Notes: generated from the letters alone by a model not told the origin. Shown: positions 9,257-17,786, counted from the stretch's first letter. The stretch is 64,000 nt of DNA from Pandoraea commovens (GCF_902459615.1 NZ_CABPSA010000003.1:434001-498000), one strand, 5' to 3'. Program-made: numbers and translations.

Positions 9257-9286
9257 TAAAAAACGGGGCACCGTTTCCGGCACCCC
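9257..9286 (-). terminator. Probable terminator of the oxlT-like gene
   Basis: GGGG (9265-9268) with CCG and their complements (CGG, CCCC to 9286) form a hairpin with a symmetrical internal loop. On the minus strand it is followed by a T-rich run. It lies 55 bp past the stop of the MFS gene. Confidence 0.65.
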
Positions 9287-9340
9287 GCTCTCCTGTCTCT
9301 TCAATACCGCTGAGACCCGATACAGCAGCCTGCTGTGACC

Positions 9341-10666
9341 TTACTCGCTGGCAGGCGCACCCATCGCCACCGACGGGCCCGTCGATGCCTTTGCGCTGTT
9401 GCTGTTTTCGGATTCGATCCAGCGACGGCGCATCGGGGCGAGTACGAACTTCGCACCCACGGCCGCCACGATACTGATGCTCGCCGCAGCGATGAACACG
9501 CGATCCCAGTGACCGCCGACAGCCAGCACCGAAGCCAGCGGCACCAGCAACGCAGCCGTGCCCTTGGCGGTGTACAGCGTGCCTGCGTTCGAGGCGGCGT
9601 TCTTGCTGCCGAACGTGTCCGCACACAGCGCCGGGAAGATCGAGAAGATTTCGCCCCAGCACAGGAAGGTCATCGCCGCGAAGAACACGAACATGTACGG
9701 GTTCTGACCGAAGTGCATCAGACCGAGCATCGCCACACCTTCCCCGAGGAAGATGATGAACATGGCGTTTTCACGACCGATCTTGTCCGAGACGAAGCCG
9801 CACAGCGGACGCGTAAAGCCGTTGCACAGATTGTCGATCGACAGCGTCATCGTCAGCAGCGGCAGCGTTGCACCGAACAGCGTCATCGGCATCGAAGCAA
9901 TGCCATAGTCCTTCGCGATCGGACCGATCTGCGCCGTGGCCATCAGACCACCGGCAGCCACCGCAACGAAGCAGATGTAGATCACCCAGAACACCGGCGT
10001 GCGAATCATCTGGCCCGACGTGTAGTCCTGCTTTGTCGCCAGATTGCGGCGCGACACTACCACGCCCTTCGGTGCACGCGGCTTGACCAGCAACAGTGCG
10101 AGGATGAAGATCGCCACGCCTTGCACAATCCCGAAGTTGAAGAACGCTGCCTCATAACCCGACGCCTTGATCATGTTCGCGATCGGAATCACAGTGATGG
10201 CAGCGCCCGCACCGAAGCCCGCCGCCGTCAGACCCGCAGCCAGACCGCGCTTGTCCGGGAACCACTTCAGGGCATTACCCACGCAGGTGCCGTACACGCA
10301 CCCTGCACCGATACCTGCGATGACAGCCGCCGTATAGAGCACGGTCAGCGACTCGGCGTAGGAGTACATGATCCACGACAGCCCGACGCAGACCGCGCCG
10401 CCAGCCACCACGGGACGCGGCCCAAAGCGATCCACCAGCCAGCCCTCGATCGGGACCAGCCACGTTTCCACCACGATGAAGATCGAGAACGCCACCTGAA
10501 TCGCCGCGATGCCCCAGTTGTGCTTCGCTTGCATCGGTTCGACGAACAACGTCCACGAATATTGCAAATTGGCCACAAGGCCCATACAGATGATGCCGAT
10601 CACCAGTTGTGACCAGCGCCCTCCCAGAAAAGAGGTCTTCTCCTCCGGTTGCGCAGCTGCTTGCAT
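9341..10666 (-). CDS. oxlT: Oxalate/formate MFS antiporter (OxlT-like)
   Basis: A 441-residue, 12-helix major facilitator protein. The segments ANLQYSWTLFVEPM, DRFGPRPVVAGG, GIGAGCVYGTCVGNALKWFPDKRGLAAGL and GFTRPLCGFVSDKIGRENAMF are those of the oxalate/formate antiporter family, in which OxlT exchanges oxalate for formate across the inner membrane. The start ATG at 10666 has a GGAGGCAAG ribosome site. About 1 kb without genes lies upstream, holding several hairpins and a palindrome. The neighbouring glc genes handle glycolate, a related two-carbon acid. Genes for oxalyl-CoA metabolism are not in the window. Confidence 0.88.
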   Translation of the reverse strand: MQAAAQPEEKTSFLGGRWSQLVIGIICMGLVANLQYSWTLFVEPMQAKHNWGIAAIQVAFSIFIVVETWLVPIEGWLVDRFGPRPVVAGGAVCVGLSWIMYSYAESLTVLYTAAVIAGIGAGCVYGTCVGNALKWFPDKRGLAAGLTAAGFGAGAAITVIPIANMIKASGYEAAFFNFGIVQGVAIFILALLLVKPRAPKGVVVSRRNLATKQDYTSGQMIRTPVFWVIYICFVAVAAGGLMATAQIGPIAKDYGIASMPMTLFGATLPLLTMTLSIDNLCNGFTRPLCGFVSDKIGRENAMFIIFLGEGVAMLGLMHFGQNPYMFVFFAAMTFLCWGEIFSIFPALCADTFGSKNAASNAGTLYTAKGTAALLVPLASVLAVGGHWDRVFIAAASISIVAAVGAKFVLAPMRRRWIESENSNSAKASTGPSVAMGAPASE

Positions 10667-10917
10667 GACTTGCCTCCTGTTCCTGTCAGACGATTGACGA
10701 CGGCCCGCGTTTTCGTTGTGCGATGCCCGCCGTCATCGCGTGCTGTCACGCGCCCCGAAGGAAATCGGGGATGTCGCGCAGACGGCACGCCTCCTGGCGT
10801 TGCGTGCGGCTCATGCTTGGCCGCTTGATCGTGGAGCACTGCCTGGCGGCAGGCTCGCAGGGCTAAAGCCCCGGCTGACTGACTCTCGGAAGTGCCAAAG
10901 GACCCTTCCGGTCCCCT

Positions 10918-10977
10918 CTTCGGTGCGGCGACGCAGACTTTTCAGGGTCTGCGCCGGCAAGTTGCCGGCTACCGAAG
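10918..10977 (-). ncRNA. Candidate structured leader RNA (three-way junction)
   Basis: Three nested helices can form: an outer stem CTTCGGT (10918-10924) with ACCGAAG (10971-10977), and two inner hairpins CGCAGAC (10932-10938) with GTCTGCG (10947-10953), and CCGGCAA (10954-10960) with TTGCCGG (10962-10968). All pairs are perfect. Placed about 250 nt upstream of the antiporter start, it could be a regulatory leader. I cannot assign it to a known riboswitch class, and the strand is inferred from the downstream gene. Confidence 0.45.
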
Positions 10978-11337
10978 GGTGACTGGTGAACAAATTCGAG
11001 TGCGGACCGGCCTGCGCTGTCGGCGTGTCGCGATGGACCGCACGGATCGCATCGCAGACCAGGTCCCATCACTCAGGCGGGCGCGCCTCGCGGACGCGTG
11101 ATCGCCAGATCGCCTGCCCGCAACGGGCGGCAGGGAGATGAGGAACACCCCAGGGCACGAATGTCTTGCGTGACCACTGACGGCGGATACGACAGGGCAG
11201 CCGGTGCGGACTCAGCGTCGCACGAAGACTGCCCGAAAGGAAATGCGTACTTACTCACTGATGTCTCCGATGAATCCCGTGCCGCGCCGACGCCCACCCG
11301 GAAATTTCACAGGTCCTGCCGGGGCCGGTTCGACACT

Positions 11338-11361
11338 TTGAATCTGATATACAAGATTCAA
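11338..11361. promoter_or_regulatory. Palindromic operator-like site
   Basis: TTGAATCT and AGATTCAA form perfect 8-bp arms around GATATACA, inside the only AT-rich block of the region. On the minus strand its core reads CTTGTATATCAG. It may be a regulator site at the promoter of the antiporter transcript; the regulator is unknown. Confidence 0.45.
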
Positions 11362-11670
11362 TATATCGAATTAAGTATTTTTTATGGTTCCAAAATTAGT
11401 CGATGGCCGGACCACTGTCAACCCGAAAGCGCCCGCATATCGGTGTCGGGCATGCGAGGGAGGCGGAGAGCAGCGGCGGCAGACGTAAGCGCTCCATAAC
11501 TCGGAAACTGAGGTAAACCGCGCCATTGCGGGGCATGGCGCGTCCGGACGTCGGCGTAGCCGCCCCCGGGCGACGTGCGTCGCCGCGGGAGAGGGTCAGG
11601 GAAAACGATGAGGTTTTAGCGGGTGGGATTTGCCCTCGGGCGAGGGCACCGCCGACGCGATAAATCGGGG

Positions 11671-12504
11671 TCAGACTGGCTCGACGTCACCCGAATTGTT
11701 GCGGATGAAGGTGAGATGTTCGCGCAGCGAACGTTGCGCGCTACCGGCATCGTGTGACGCCACAGCATTGAAAATACGCCGATGCTGATCGATCAGCTCC
11801 GCCAGATCGGCGCCGTGACCGACGATGGCCCGGTAATTGTCGACGACAGAGCCACGCAGCAGTTCGAAGATCGCGTGCATCAGATGCACCAGCACGAGGT
11901 TATGTGTCGCCTCGGCCAGCGCCAGATGGAAATGCGCATCCAGCTCGGGTACGCGGGTAAGCAGCGACTGACCACGCGCATCGCCGTCCCCGTCCAGACC
12001 GTCACGACCGGCCGCATAAGCAGCTTCCAGCGCTTCGAGCGCCTGCGCGAGACGAGCGATGTCTTCCGGCGTCGCGCGCTCGGCCGCCAGTTCCACGGCT
12101 TTGGCTTCGAGCACTTCGCGCATTTCCAGCACATCGTCGACGGTCTTGCTGTGACGCGACATCAATTGCGAGAGCGGCTCGGCGAGCAGCGGCTGACTGG
12201 CGTTGGCGACGAGATACCCCCCGCCTGCCCGACCGACGATCAGCCCGCGCGATTCCAGCCGCAACAGCGCTTCACGCAACGACGGGCGCGACACGCCCAT
12301 CTGCTGCGCCAGATCCCGCTCGGACGGCAGCGCCGAACCTGGTGCGAGCCGACCTTCGACGACCATCGTCTCAAGTTGCTCGTAGACCATGTCGGACAGA
12401 CGCAGACGCGGCGGCGGCGTGACCGGTGCAAAGCTCGCAACAGTGCCCAAGGGCTCGCTGGCGGAAAAAGTAGACATAGGCAGGGACGACTCGTTGGACG
12501 ACAT
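11671..12504 (-). CDS. glcC: GntR-family (FCD) regulator, GlcC-like
   Basis: A 277-residue transcription factor with a GntR winged helix (about residues 38-105: PSERDLAQQMGVSRPSLREALLRLESRGLI) and a C-terminal FCD ligand domain with the metal-binding Asp/His pattern (ELDAHFHLALAEATHN ... EHLTF). It is divergent from glcDEF, the arrangement of GlcC, which activates the glycolate operon in E. coli, so glycolate or glyoxylate is the likely effector. The ATG at 12504 was preferred over a GTG 27 codons upstream; an ATG nine codons downstream is also possible. A TGGTCGACCA palindrome lies between it and glcD. Confidence 0.82.
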   Translation of the reverse strand: MSSNESSLPMSTFSASEPLGTVASFAPVTPPPRLRLSDMVYEQLETMVVEGRLAPGSALPSERDLAQQMGVSRPSLREALLRLESRGLIVGRAGGGYLVANASQPLLAEPLSQLMSRHSKTVDDVLEMREVLEAKAVELAAERATPEDIARLAQALEALEAAYAAGRDGLDGDGDARGQSLLTRVPELDAHFHLALAEATHNLVLVHLMHAIFELLRGSVVDNYRAIVGHGADLAELIDQHRRIFNAVASHDAGSAQRSLREHLTFIRNNSGDVEPV

Positions 12505-12676
12505 GTCGGCTTCGGCTCTCGACAGAAGATTCACAGACGCCACGATACAGGATGCGGCTTCGCTCAGGACACACCGGCTGCCCACCGCTCGGCCGCGCTA
12601 GAGGATCGACGTTAAACCAAGGGTTAACCCGCTAGTCGGAATCAGATCATTCCCTTTACGATGACGTCATCCGACA

Positions 12677-12712
12677 ACTGGTCGACCAGTCTACCAGTAG
12701 ACCAAGACCAGT
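12677..12712. promoter_or_regulatory. GntR/FCD operator cluster between glcC and glcD
   Basis: ACTGGTCGACCAGT at 12677-12690 is a perfect 14-bp palindrome containing the TGGTNNACCA core favoured by FadR/GlcC-type regulators. ACCAGT recurs at 12694-12699 and 12707-12712. It sits in the divergent glcC-glcD region, so the GlcC-like protein probably binds here. Confidence 0.6.
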
Positions 12713-12753
12713 CAATGTCATTACACGTCAACGATCGTCCGAGAGCAAGCCAG

Positions 12754-14349
12754 ATGGCATCGAATGCGTCGCCCCTTCCTTCTCCCGTGTCAGCGCCGCC
12801 GGTGCCACCACCGATGTCGGCGAGTGCCACGGCGATGTCCACCGGCTTCGATGCCGCCCGCGCGAACGAGCCCGTCTTCGACTCGCTGAACGACGCCACC
12901 CGCTCGGCCCGGCTCGCCGCCTTGCGTGCCGCCGTGCCCGACGCCCAGTGGCTCACCGACCGCGAACAGATCACGCCGTACGAATGCGACGGTCTGGCCG
13001 CCTACCGCAAGCTGCCGCTGGCCGTGGTGTTGCCTGCCGACGAAGATCAGGTTTGCCGCATTCTGCGGGCGTGTCACGCGAACAACGTTCCCGTCGTGCC
13101 CCGCGGCGCGGGCACCGGCCTGTCCGGCGGCGCCATGCCGATCACCGATGGCATCGTGCTTTCGCTGGCGAAGTTCAAACGCATTCTGGAAGTCGACGCC
13201 TACGCTCGCACTGCCACCGTGCAACCGGGCGTGCGCAACCTCGCTGTCTCCGAAGCCGCTGCGCCCTACGGTCTTTACTACGCGCCGGATCCGTCCTCGC
13301 AAATCGCCTGCACCATCGGCGGCAACGTCTCCGAGAACTCGGGCGGCGTGCACTGCCTGAAGTACGGCCTCACAGTGCACAACGTCCTGCGCGTGCGCGC
13401 GGTGACGATGGATGGCGAGATCGTCGAATTCGGCTCCCACGCACTGGATTCCCCCGGCCTCGACCTGCTGTCCGTTTTCATCGGCAGTGAGGGGATGTTC
13501 TGCGTCGTGACGGAAATCACGGTCAAGCTCGTGCCAAAGCCGCAGGTCCAGCAAGTCATCATGGCGAGTTTCGACGACGTCGAAGCGGGCGGTAACGCGG
13601 TCGCCGCGATCATCGCTGCGGGCATCATCCCGGCCGGTCTGGAGATGATGGACAAACCGGCCACGCAGGCCGTCGAAGAGTTCGTGCACGCCGGTTACGA
13701 TCTGAACGCGGCCGCCATCCTGCTGTGCGAATCCGACGGCACGCCTGAGGAAGTCGCCGAAGAAATCGCGCGCGTTTCGGCCGTGCTGCGCGCCTCGGGC
13801 GCGACCCGGATTCAGGTCTCGGCCTCCGAAGCGGAACGTCTGCGTTTCTGGTCCGGACGCAAGAACGCCTTCCCCGCCGCCGGTCGCATCTCGCCCGACT
13901 ACTACTGCATGGACGGCACCATTCCGCGTCGCACGATCGGTACGCTGCTCAAGCGTATCGAGGCAATGGAGGTCCAATACGGGCTGCGTTGCATCAACGT
14001 CTTCCACGCGGGTGACGGCAACATGCACCCGCTGATCCTGTTCAACGGCAACGATCTGGACGAATGGCATCGCGCCGAAGCCTTCGGCAGCGACATTCTC
14101 GAAGCATGCGTGGAACTGGGCGGGACGGTAACCGGCGAGCATGGCGTGGGCATCGAGAAGATCAACTCGATGTGTGTGCAGTTTTCCGAAGAAGAGCGCG
14201 ACACCTTCTTCGCTGTGAAGCGCGCCTTCGATCCCGCCGGTTTGCTCAACGCCGACAAAGGCATCCCCACGCGCGCGCGCTGCGCCGAGTACGGCAAGAT
14301 GCATGTGCGCGGCGGCCTGCTCCCCCATCCCGATTTGCCGAGGTTCTGA
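12754..14349 (+). CDS. glcD: Glycolate oxidase FAD subunit GlcD
   Basis: GlcD is the FAD-binding catalytic subunit of membrane-associated glycolate dehydrogenase, which oxidises glycolate to glyoxylate. The FAD-binding PCMH domain shows VVPRGAGTGLSGGAMP, YYAPDPSSQIACTIGGNVSENSGG is nearly identical to E. coli GlcD, and the C-terminal domain has NVFHAGDGNMHPLI and GTVTGEHGVG. The frame is open from 12661, but that start would lie upstream of the operator; ATGs at 12715, 12754 and 12835 are candidates. I chose 12754 (531 residues, GAGAG upstream); 12835 would give a length close to E. coli (499). It overlaps glcE by one base. Confidence 0.93.
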   Translation: MASNASPLPSPVSAPPVPPPMSASATAMSTGFDAARANEPVFDSLNDATRSARLAALRAAVPDAQWLTDREQITPYECDGLAAYRKLPLAVVLPADEDQVCRILRACHANNVPVVPRGAGTGLSGGAMPITDGIVLSLAKFKRILEVDAYARTATVQPGVRNLAVSEAAAPYGLYYAPDPSSQIACTIGGNVSENSGGVHCLKYGLTVHNVLRVRAVTMDGEIVEFGSHALDSPGLDLLSVFIGSEGMFCVVTEITVKLVPKPQVQQVIMASFDDVEAGGNAVAAIIAAGIIPAGLEMMDKPATQAVEEFVHAGYDLNAAAILLCESDGTPEEVAEEIARVSAVLRASGATRIQVSASEAERLRFWSGRKNAFPAAGRISPDYYCMDGTIPRRTIGTLLKRIEAMEVQYGLRCINVFHAGDGNMHPLILFNGNDLDEWHRAEAFGSDILEACVELGGTVTGEHGVGIEKINSMCVQFSEEERDTFFAVKRAFDPAGLLNADKGIPTRARCAEYGKMHVRGGLLPHPDLPRF

Positions 14350-15581
14350 TGTCGCAAGCCCTTCAGACAGCGTCGACTGTGTCGCTTACGCCACCGCCTC
14401 CATCGTCATCCCCCGACACTGAGGCGAGCCGCGCGGCACAGGCGCTCGCGACGATCCGCGAGCGTGTACTCGCCGCCACCGCCAGCGGCACGCCGCTCGA
14501 CATTCAGGGCGGCGGCACCAAACGCTGGTATGGCGAGACGCCAGTGGGTGAGCCGCTCGACGTGCGCGCCTATCGCGGCATCGTCTCGTACGACCCGGCC
14601 GAACTCGTGATCACCGCGCGCGCGGGCACCCCGCTCGTGGAGATCGAAGCCACGCTCGCCCAGCGAGGCCAGATGCTACCGTTCGAGCCGCCCCACTTCG
14701 GCCCCGGTGCGACGCTTGGCGGCTGCATCGCCGCCGGTCTCGCCGGGCCGCGCCGCCCGCACGTCGGTGCGCCGCGCGACTTCGTGCTCGGCGCGGTCGT
14801 TATGAACGGACATGGCCAGGTGCTGCATTTCGGCGGGCAGGTCATGAAGAACGTGGCGGGCTACGACGTCTCGCGCGTTCTCGCAGGTTCACTCGGCACG
14901 CTGGGCATCCTGCTGGAACTCTCGATCAAGGTACTGCCCTGCCCGGTGGCGGAGGCGACATTGCGCTTCGATCTGACGCAGGCGCAGGCCATCGACCAGC
15001 TCAACCGCTGGGGCGGTCAGCCACTGCCCCTCATGGGCTCGGCGTGGCACGACGGCGTGTTGAGCGTGCGCCTCGGCGGTGCTGCCGCCGCCATCGACGC
15101 GGCCCGCATCACGATGGGGGGCCGTCATGTCGACGCCATCGAAGCGCATGCCTTCTGGACGTCGCTGCGTGAGCAGACGCACGCGTTCTTCGCCACCACG
15201 CCGATACAGGGCGACGGCCAGCCGCTGTGGCGTCTGTCGGTGCCGCCGACCACGCCGCCGCTGACGGGAGGCCACGAACATCTCGTCGAATGGGGCGGTG
15301 CGCAGCGGTGGTGGATCACGCCGCGCTCAGCCAGCGAAATTCGCGCAATTGCCGCAGCGGTCGGCGGGCATGCTACGCTGTTTCGCCACGGCAGCAAGTC
15401 GGCCGGCGCAGAGCACGTATTTACGCCTCAGAGCGCCGCGCTGCAAGCTATCGGCGAGCGTCTGCAACAAGCATTCGATCCGAGCCGCATCTTCAACCGC
15501 CATCGGTTGTACCGGTCAGGGTCTGTTCACCTTAATTCCGGGCTCGTGTTGCCCGGCCAAAGGGGCGAGTGCAAGGAATGA
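14349..15581 (+). CDS. glcE: Glycolate oxidase subunit GlcE with transposon-derived tail
   Basis: GlcE is the second FAD-domain subunit of glycolate oxidase. The PCMH domain is seen in DIQGGGTKRWYG, VITARAGTPLVEIE, GPGATLGGCIAAGLAGPRRP and the C-terminal FDPSRIFN motif. The start ATG overlaps the TGA of glcD, so the two are translationally coupled. The native sequence runs to about residue 389; the last 21 codons (15516-15578) and the stop lie inside the inverted-repeat element 15516-15788, so the original C-terminal residues have been replaced. The conserved core is intact and function is likely kept. The glcF start follows the element. Confidence 0.9.
   Translation: MSQALQTASTVSLTPPPPSSSPDTEASRAAQALATIRERVLAATASGTPLDIQGGGTKRWYGETPVGEPLDVRAYRGIVSYDPAELVITARAGTPLVEIEATLAQRGQMLPFEPPHFGPGATLGGCIAAGLAGPRRPHVGAPRDFVLGAVVMNGHGQVLHFGGQVMKNVAGYDVSRVLAGSLGTLGILLELSIKVLPCPVAEATLRFDLTQAQAIDQLNRWGGQPLPLMGSAWHDGVLSVRLGGAAAAIDAARITMGGRHVDAIEAHAFWTSLREQTHAFFATTPIQGDGQPLWRLSVPPTTPPLTGGHEHLVEWGGAQRWWITPRSASEIRAIAAAVGGHATLFRHGSKSAGAEHVFTPQSAALQAIGERLQQAFDPSRIFNRHRLYRSGSVHLNSGLVLPGQRGECKE
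15516..15548 (+). repeat. Left terminal inverted repeat
   Basis: Thirty-three bases exactly complementary to 15756-15788; identity ends on both sides of the arm. Confidence 0.9.
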
Positions 15582-15755
15582 GCCGAAGCGAATATCGGAA
15601 ATATTCGGGAGGGGAATGACGCCGCAATCGCCCCTTTGGGGGGGCAACCCGAAGGGAGCGCGCCCTACCGGCCGCCTGGCGGCGTTACCGGCGGCTTGCT
15701 TGGGATCGCCAAGCGGCGCCGCCGGTGCCTTGCCAGACAGCCGGTAGAACGCGCT

Positions 15756-15788
15756 CACGAGCCCGGAATTAAGGTGAACAGACCCTGA
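15756..15788 (-). repeat. Right terminal inverted repeat
   Basis: Exact inverted copy of 15516-15548, ending 10 bp before the start codon of glcF. Confidence 0.9.
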
Positions 15789-15798
15789 TTAGAAAACG

Positions 15799-17049
15799 AT
15801 GCAAACGAACCTCGCAGAATTCCTTCGTCAGACACCGGACGGCGACGAAGCCGAAGCCATTCTCCGCAAATGCGTGCATTGCGGATTTTGTACCGCGACC
15901 TGCCCGACCTATCAGTTGCTGGGCGACGAACTCGACGGCCCGCGCGGGCGTATCTACCTGATCAAGCAGATGGTCGAAGGCCAGAGCGTGACGCGCGAAA
16001 CGCAGCGTCACCTCGATCGTTGCCTGACCTGCCGCAGTTGCGAATCGACCTGCCCGTCGGGCGTGCAATACGGGCGTCTGGCCGACATCGGTCGCCGTCA
16101 TATCGACGCCAAAGTCGGCCGTCCTGCAGGCGAGCGCGCCGTGCGCTGGACCCTCGCCCACGTGCTGCCCAACCGCACACTGTTCTCGCCCGCCCTGCGC
16201 CTCGGCCAGCAGTTCCGCACGCTGCTGCCGCGCTCGCTGCGCGAGAAAGTCCCGCACCGTCAACGCTCCGGCAGTTGGCCGCAAGCGAAGCATGCGCGCC
16301 GCATGCTGATGCTCGAAGGCTGCGTGCAACCGGCCATGCTGCCGAACGTCAACAAGGCCACCGCCCGCGTGCTCGACGCCCTCGGCATCGAGATGGTGCG
16401 CCCCTCGTCCGCTGGCTGCTGCGGCGCGATCCGTCTGCACCTGAACTATCACGACGACGGTCTCGACGACGCCCGCCGCAACATCGACGCCTGGTGGCCG
16501 GAGATCGAAGCCGGTACGGAAGCCATCGTGATCAACGCGTCGGGATGCGGTGCGACGATCAAGGAATACGGCCATCTGCTACGTCACGATCCGAAATACG
16601 CGGGCAAGGCGCAGCGCGTCTCCGAACTCGCGCGCGATCTGTCGGAAGTGCTGCTCGACAATCTGGAAGCACTGCAAAAGCGTGTGCCGAACCGTAAGGC
16701 TGGCAAGATCGCGTATCACCCGCCCTGCACGCTGCAACACGGCCAGCAACTCAAAGGCGTGGTGGAGAAAGTGCTCGCCGGTGTGGGCGTGAATGTCATG
16801 CTGCCGCAGGACAGTCACATCTGCTGCGGCTCGGCCGGGACATATTCCGTCACGCAACCGGACCTGTCGCATCAATTGCGCGACGCCAAGTGGAAGTCGC
16901 TCGACGCCCTCGACCCCGAACTGGTCGTGTCGGCCAACGTCGGTTGCATCTGCCATTTGCAAGCAACGGCCAAGGGCGAACACGCCCGCGACCACGCGCC
17001 GGTACAACACTGGGTCGAACTGCTCGACCGGATGATCGCAACGGCCTGA
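15799..17049 (+). CDS. glcF: Glycolate oxidase iron-sulfur subunit GlcF
   Basis: GlcF passes electrons from the GlcD/GlcE flavins toward the quinone pool. The 416 residues have two [4Fe-4S] motifs (Cys25, 28, 31, 35 and Cys75, 78, 81, 85, each followed by Pro) and two CCG domains (SAGCCGAIRLHLNYHD; HICCGSAGTYSV), all intact. The start ATG lies only 10 bp behind the inverted-repeat element, and no strong ribosome site is visible (GATTAGAAAACG), so its translation may have been altered by the insertion. A 36-bp perfect palindrome follows the gene. Confidence 0.95.
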   Translation: MQTNLAEFLRQTPDGDEAEAILRKCVHCGFCTATCPTYQLLGDELDGPRGRIYLIKQMVEGQSVTRETQRHLDRCLTCRSCESTCPSGVQYGRLADIGRRHIDAKVGRPAGERAVRWTLAHVLPNRTLFSPALRLGQQFRTLLPRSLREKVPHRQRSGSWPQAKHARRMLMLEGCVQPAMLPNVNKATARVLDALGIEMVRPSSAGCCGAIRLHLNYHDDGLDDARRNIDAWWPEIEAGTEAIVINASGCGATIKEYGHLLRHDPKYAGKAQRVSELARDLSEVLLDNLEALQKRVPNRKAGKIAYHPPCTLQHGQQLKGVVEKVLAGVGVNVMLPQDSHICCGSAGTYSVTQPDLSHQLRDAKWKSLDALDPELVVSANVGCICHLQATAKGEHARDHAPVQHWVELLDRMIATA

Positions 17050-17071
17050 ACGGGCTGAACAATCCTGCGCA

Positions 17072-17107
17072 ATGCACGCCACCCGGGGCGCCCCGGGTGG
17101 CGTGCAT
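17072..17107. terminator. Perfect 36-bp palindrome after glcF
   Basis: Eighteen-base perfect arms (ATGCACGCCACCCGGGGC and its complement) without any spacer lie 22 bp past the glcF stop. There is no T-run, so it is a strong 3'-end hairpin or factor-dependent terminator rather than a classical one. Confidence 0.6.
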
Positions 17108-17303
17108 CGCTAGCGTCACACATCTATTATCCCTATCAACGGGACAATCAATCCCTTCGCCGCTCGTTTATCTGTACGATCCCGCTCCCTAGAATTGGGG
17201 CTAAGTCAGTCGTCGACGCCACGTCATCGTTCAATCGACGTGAATGGCCATCGACGGCCGAACCGTCTTAGCCCGTATTCCGATTCCCTCACCGGAGCTT
17301 GTC

Positions 17304-17708
17304 ATGATCGATACCAAAACCGCCCCGTACGCTGCCCTGCTGCTGCGCGTCTCGCTGGGTATCCTGTTCCTTTCGCATCTGTCGCTGAAAGTGTTCGTCT
17401 TCACCGTGCCCGGCTTCGTCGGCTTCATGGGCTCCCTTGGCCTGCCGCCCGTCGTCGCCTATGTCACGATGGCACTGGAACTGATCGGTGGCCTCATGCT
17501 GATCACCGGCTTCTACGCCCGCTGGGCCGCGCTGCCGCTCGCCGCACTGATGCTCGGCACCATCGTCTCGGTGCACGGCCACAACGGCTGGTTGTTCACC
17601 AACAAGGGCGGCGGCTGGGAATTCCCGGCGTTCTGGCTCGTGGGTCTGCTGGCCGTGACGTTGCTGGGCGACGGTGCCTTCGCGATTCGCCGCGCCCGCA
17701 CCGCGTGA
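17304..17708 (+). CDS. DoxX family membrane protein
   Basis: A 134-residue inner-membrane protein with four hydrophobic segments and the DoxX family pattern (ALLLRVSLGILFLSH..., ALELIGGLMLITGFYARWAALPLA, WEFPAFWLV). DoxX proteins are small quinone- or redox-associated membrane proteins with no agreed reaction. The ATG at 17304 has a GGAG site upstream. The extradiol dioxygenase follows 78 bp later on the same strand, a common pairing in betaproteobacteria. Confidence 0.88.
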   Translation: MIDTKTAPYAALLLRVSLGILFLSHLSLKVFVFTVPGFVGFMGSLGLPPVVAYVTMALELIGGLMLITGFYARWAALPLAALMLGTIVSVHGHNGWLFTNKGGGWEFPAFWLVGLLAVTLLGDGAFAIRRARTA

Positions 17709-17786
17709 TCGCAGCACGCCGCTGAGTTGAACCCTGCCCGATCCTGTCGTGATGTCGTTTAGCGTTGTTTTGCCGGAGTGAATGTC

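Larger units (their letters stand above)
10667..11670. other. One-kilobase non-coding region upstream of oxlT-like gene
   Basis: No reading frame here looks like a protein. Read on the minus strand it would be the leader of the antiporter gene. It contains a three-way-junction fold (10918-10977), a hairpin GGGCAG/CTGCCC (11195-11234) with an inner stem GTGCG/CGCAC, a hairpin at 11113-11134, and an AT-rich block with a palindrome at 11338-11361. The part from 11400 to 11670 shows only a short GC hairpin (GCCCTCG/CGAGGGC near 11632-11647). Confidence 0.6.
15516..15788. mobile_element. MITE-like element with 33-bp perfect inverted repeats
   Basis: The 33 bases at 15516-15548 are repeated exactly, inverted, at 15756-15788, beginning TCAGGGTCTGTTCACC. 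The 273-bp unit is too short for a transposase and no complete transposase frame is visible, so it looks like a non-autonomous transposon. Its interior has G-rich and C-rich tracts (around 15630-15650). It begins on a codon boundary of glcE and ends 10 bp before the glcF ATG. No clear target duplication is seen at the edges. Confidence 0.75.

Noticed and set aside
9335-10612. 425-codon frame on the plus strand opposite the oxlT-like gene
   Set aside because: Low-complexity Arg/His sequence with no domain; it mirrors a well-conserved transporter gene.
10600-11102. Several short frames in the oxlT upstream region as possible small genes
   Set aside because: None has a ribosome site with protein-like composition; hairpins explain the region better.
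12661-12753. N-terminal extension of GlcD from the ATG at 12661
   Set aside because: It would place the operator palindrome inside the coding region and adds sequence not found in GlcD family members.
15516-15758. 80-codon minus-strand frame filling the inverted-repeat element as a transposase fragment
   Set aside because: Its start and end lie in the terminal repeats and the sequence has no transposase motif; probably fortuitous.
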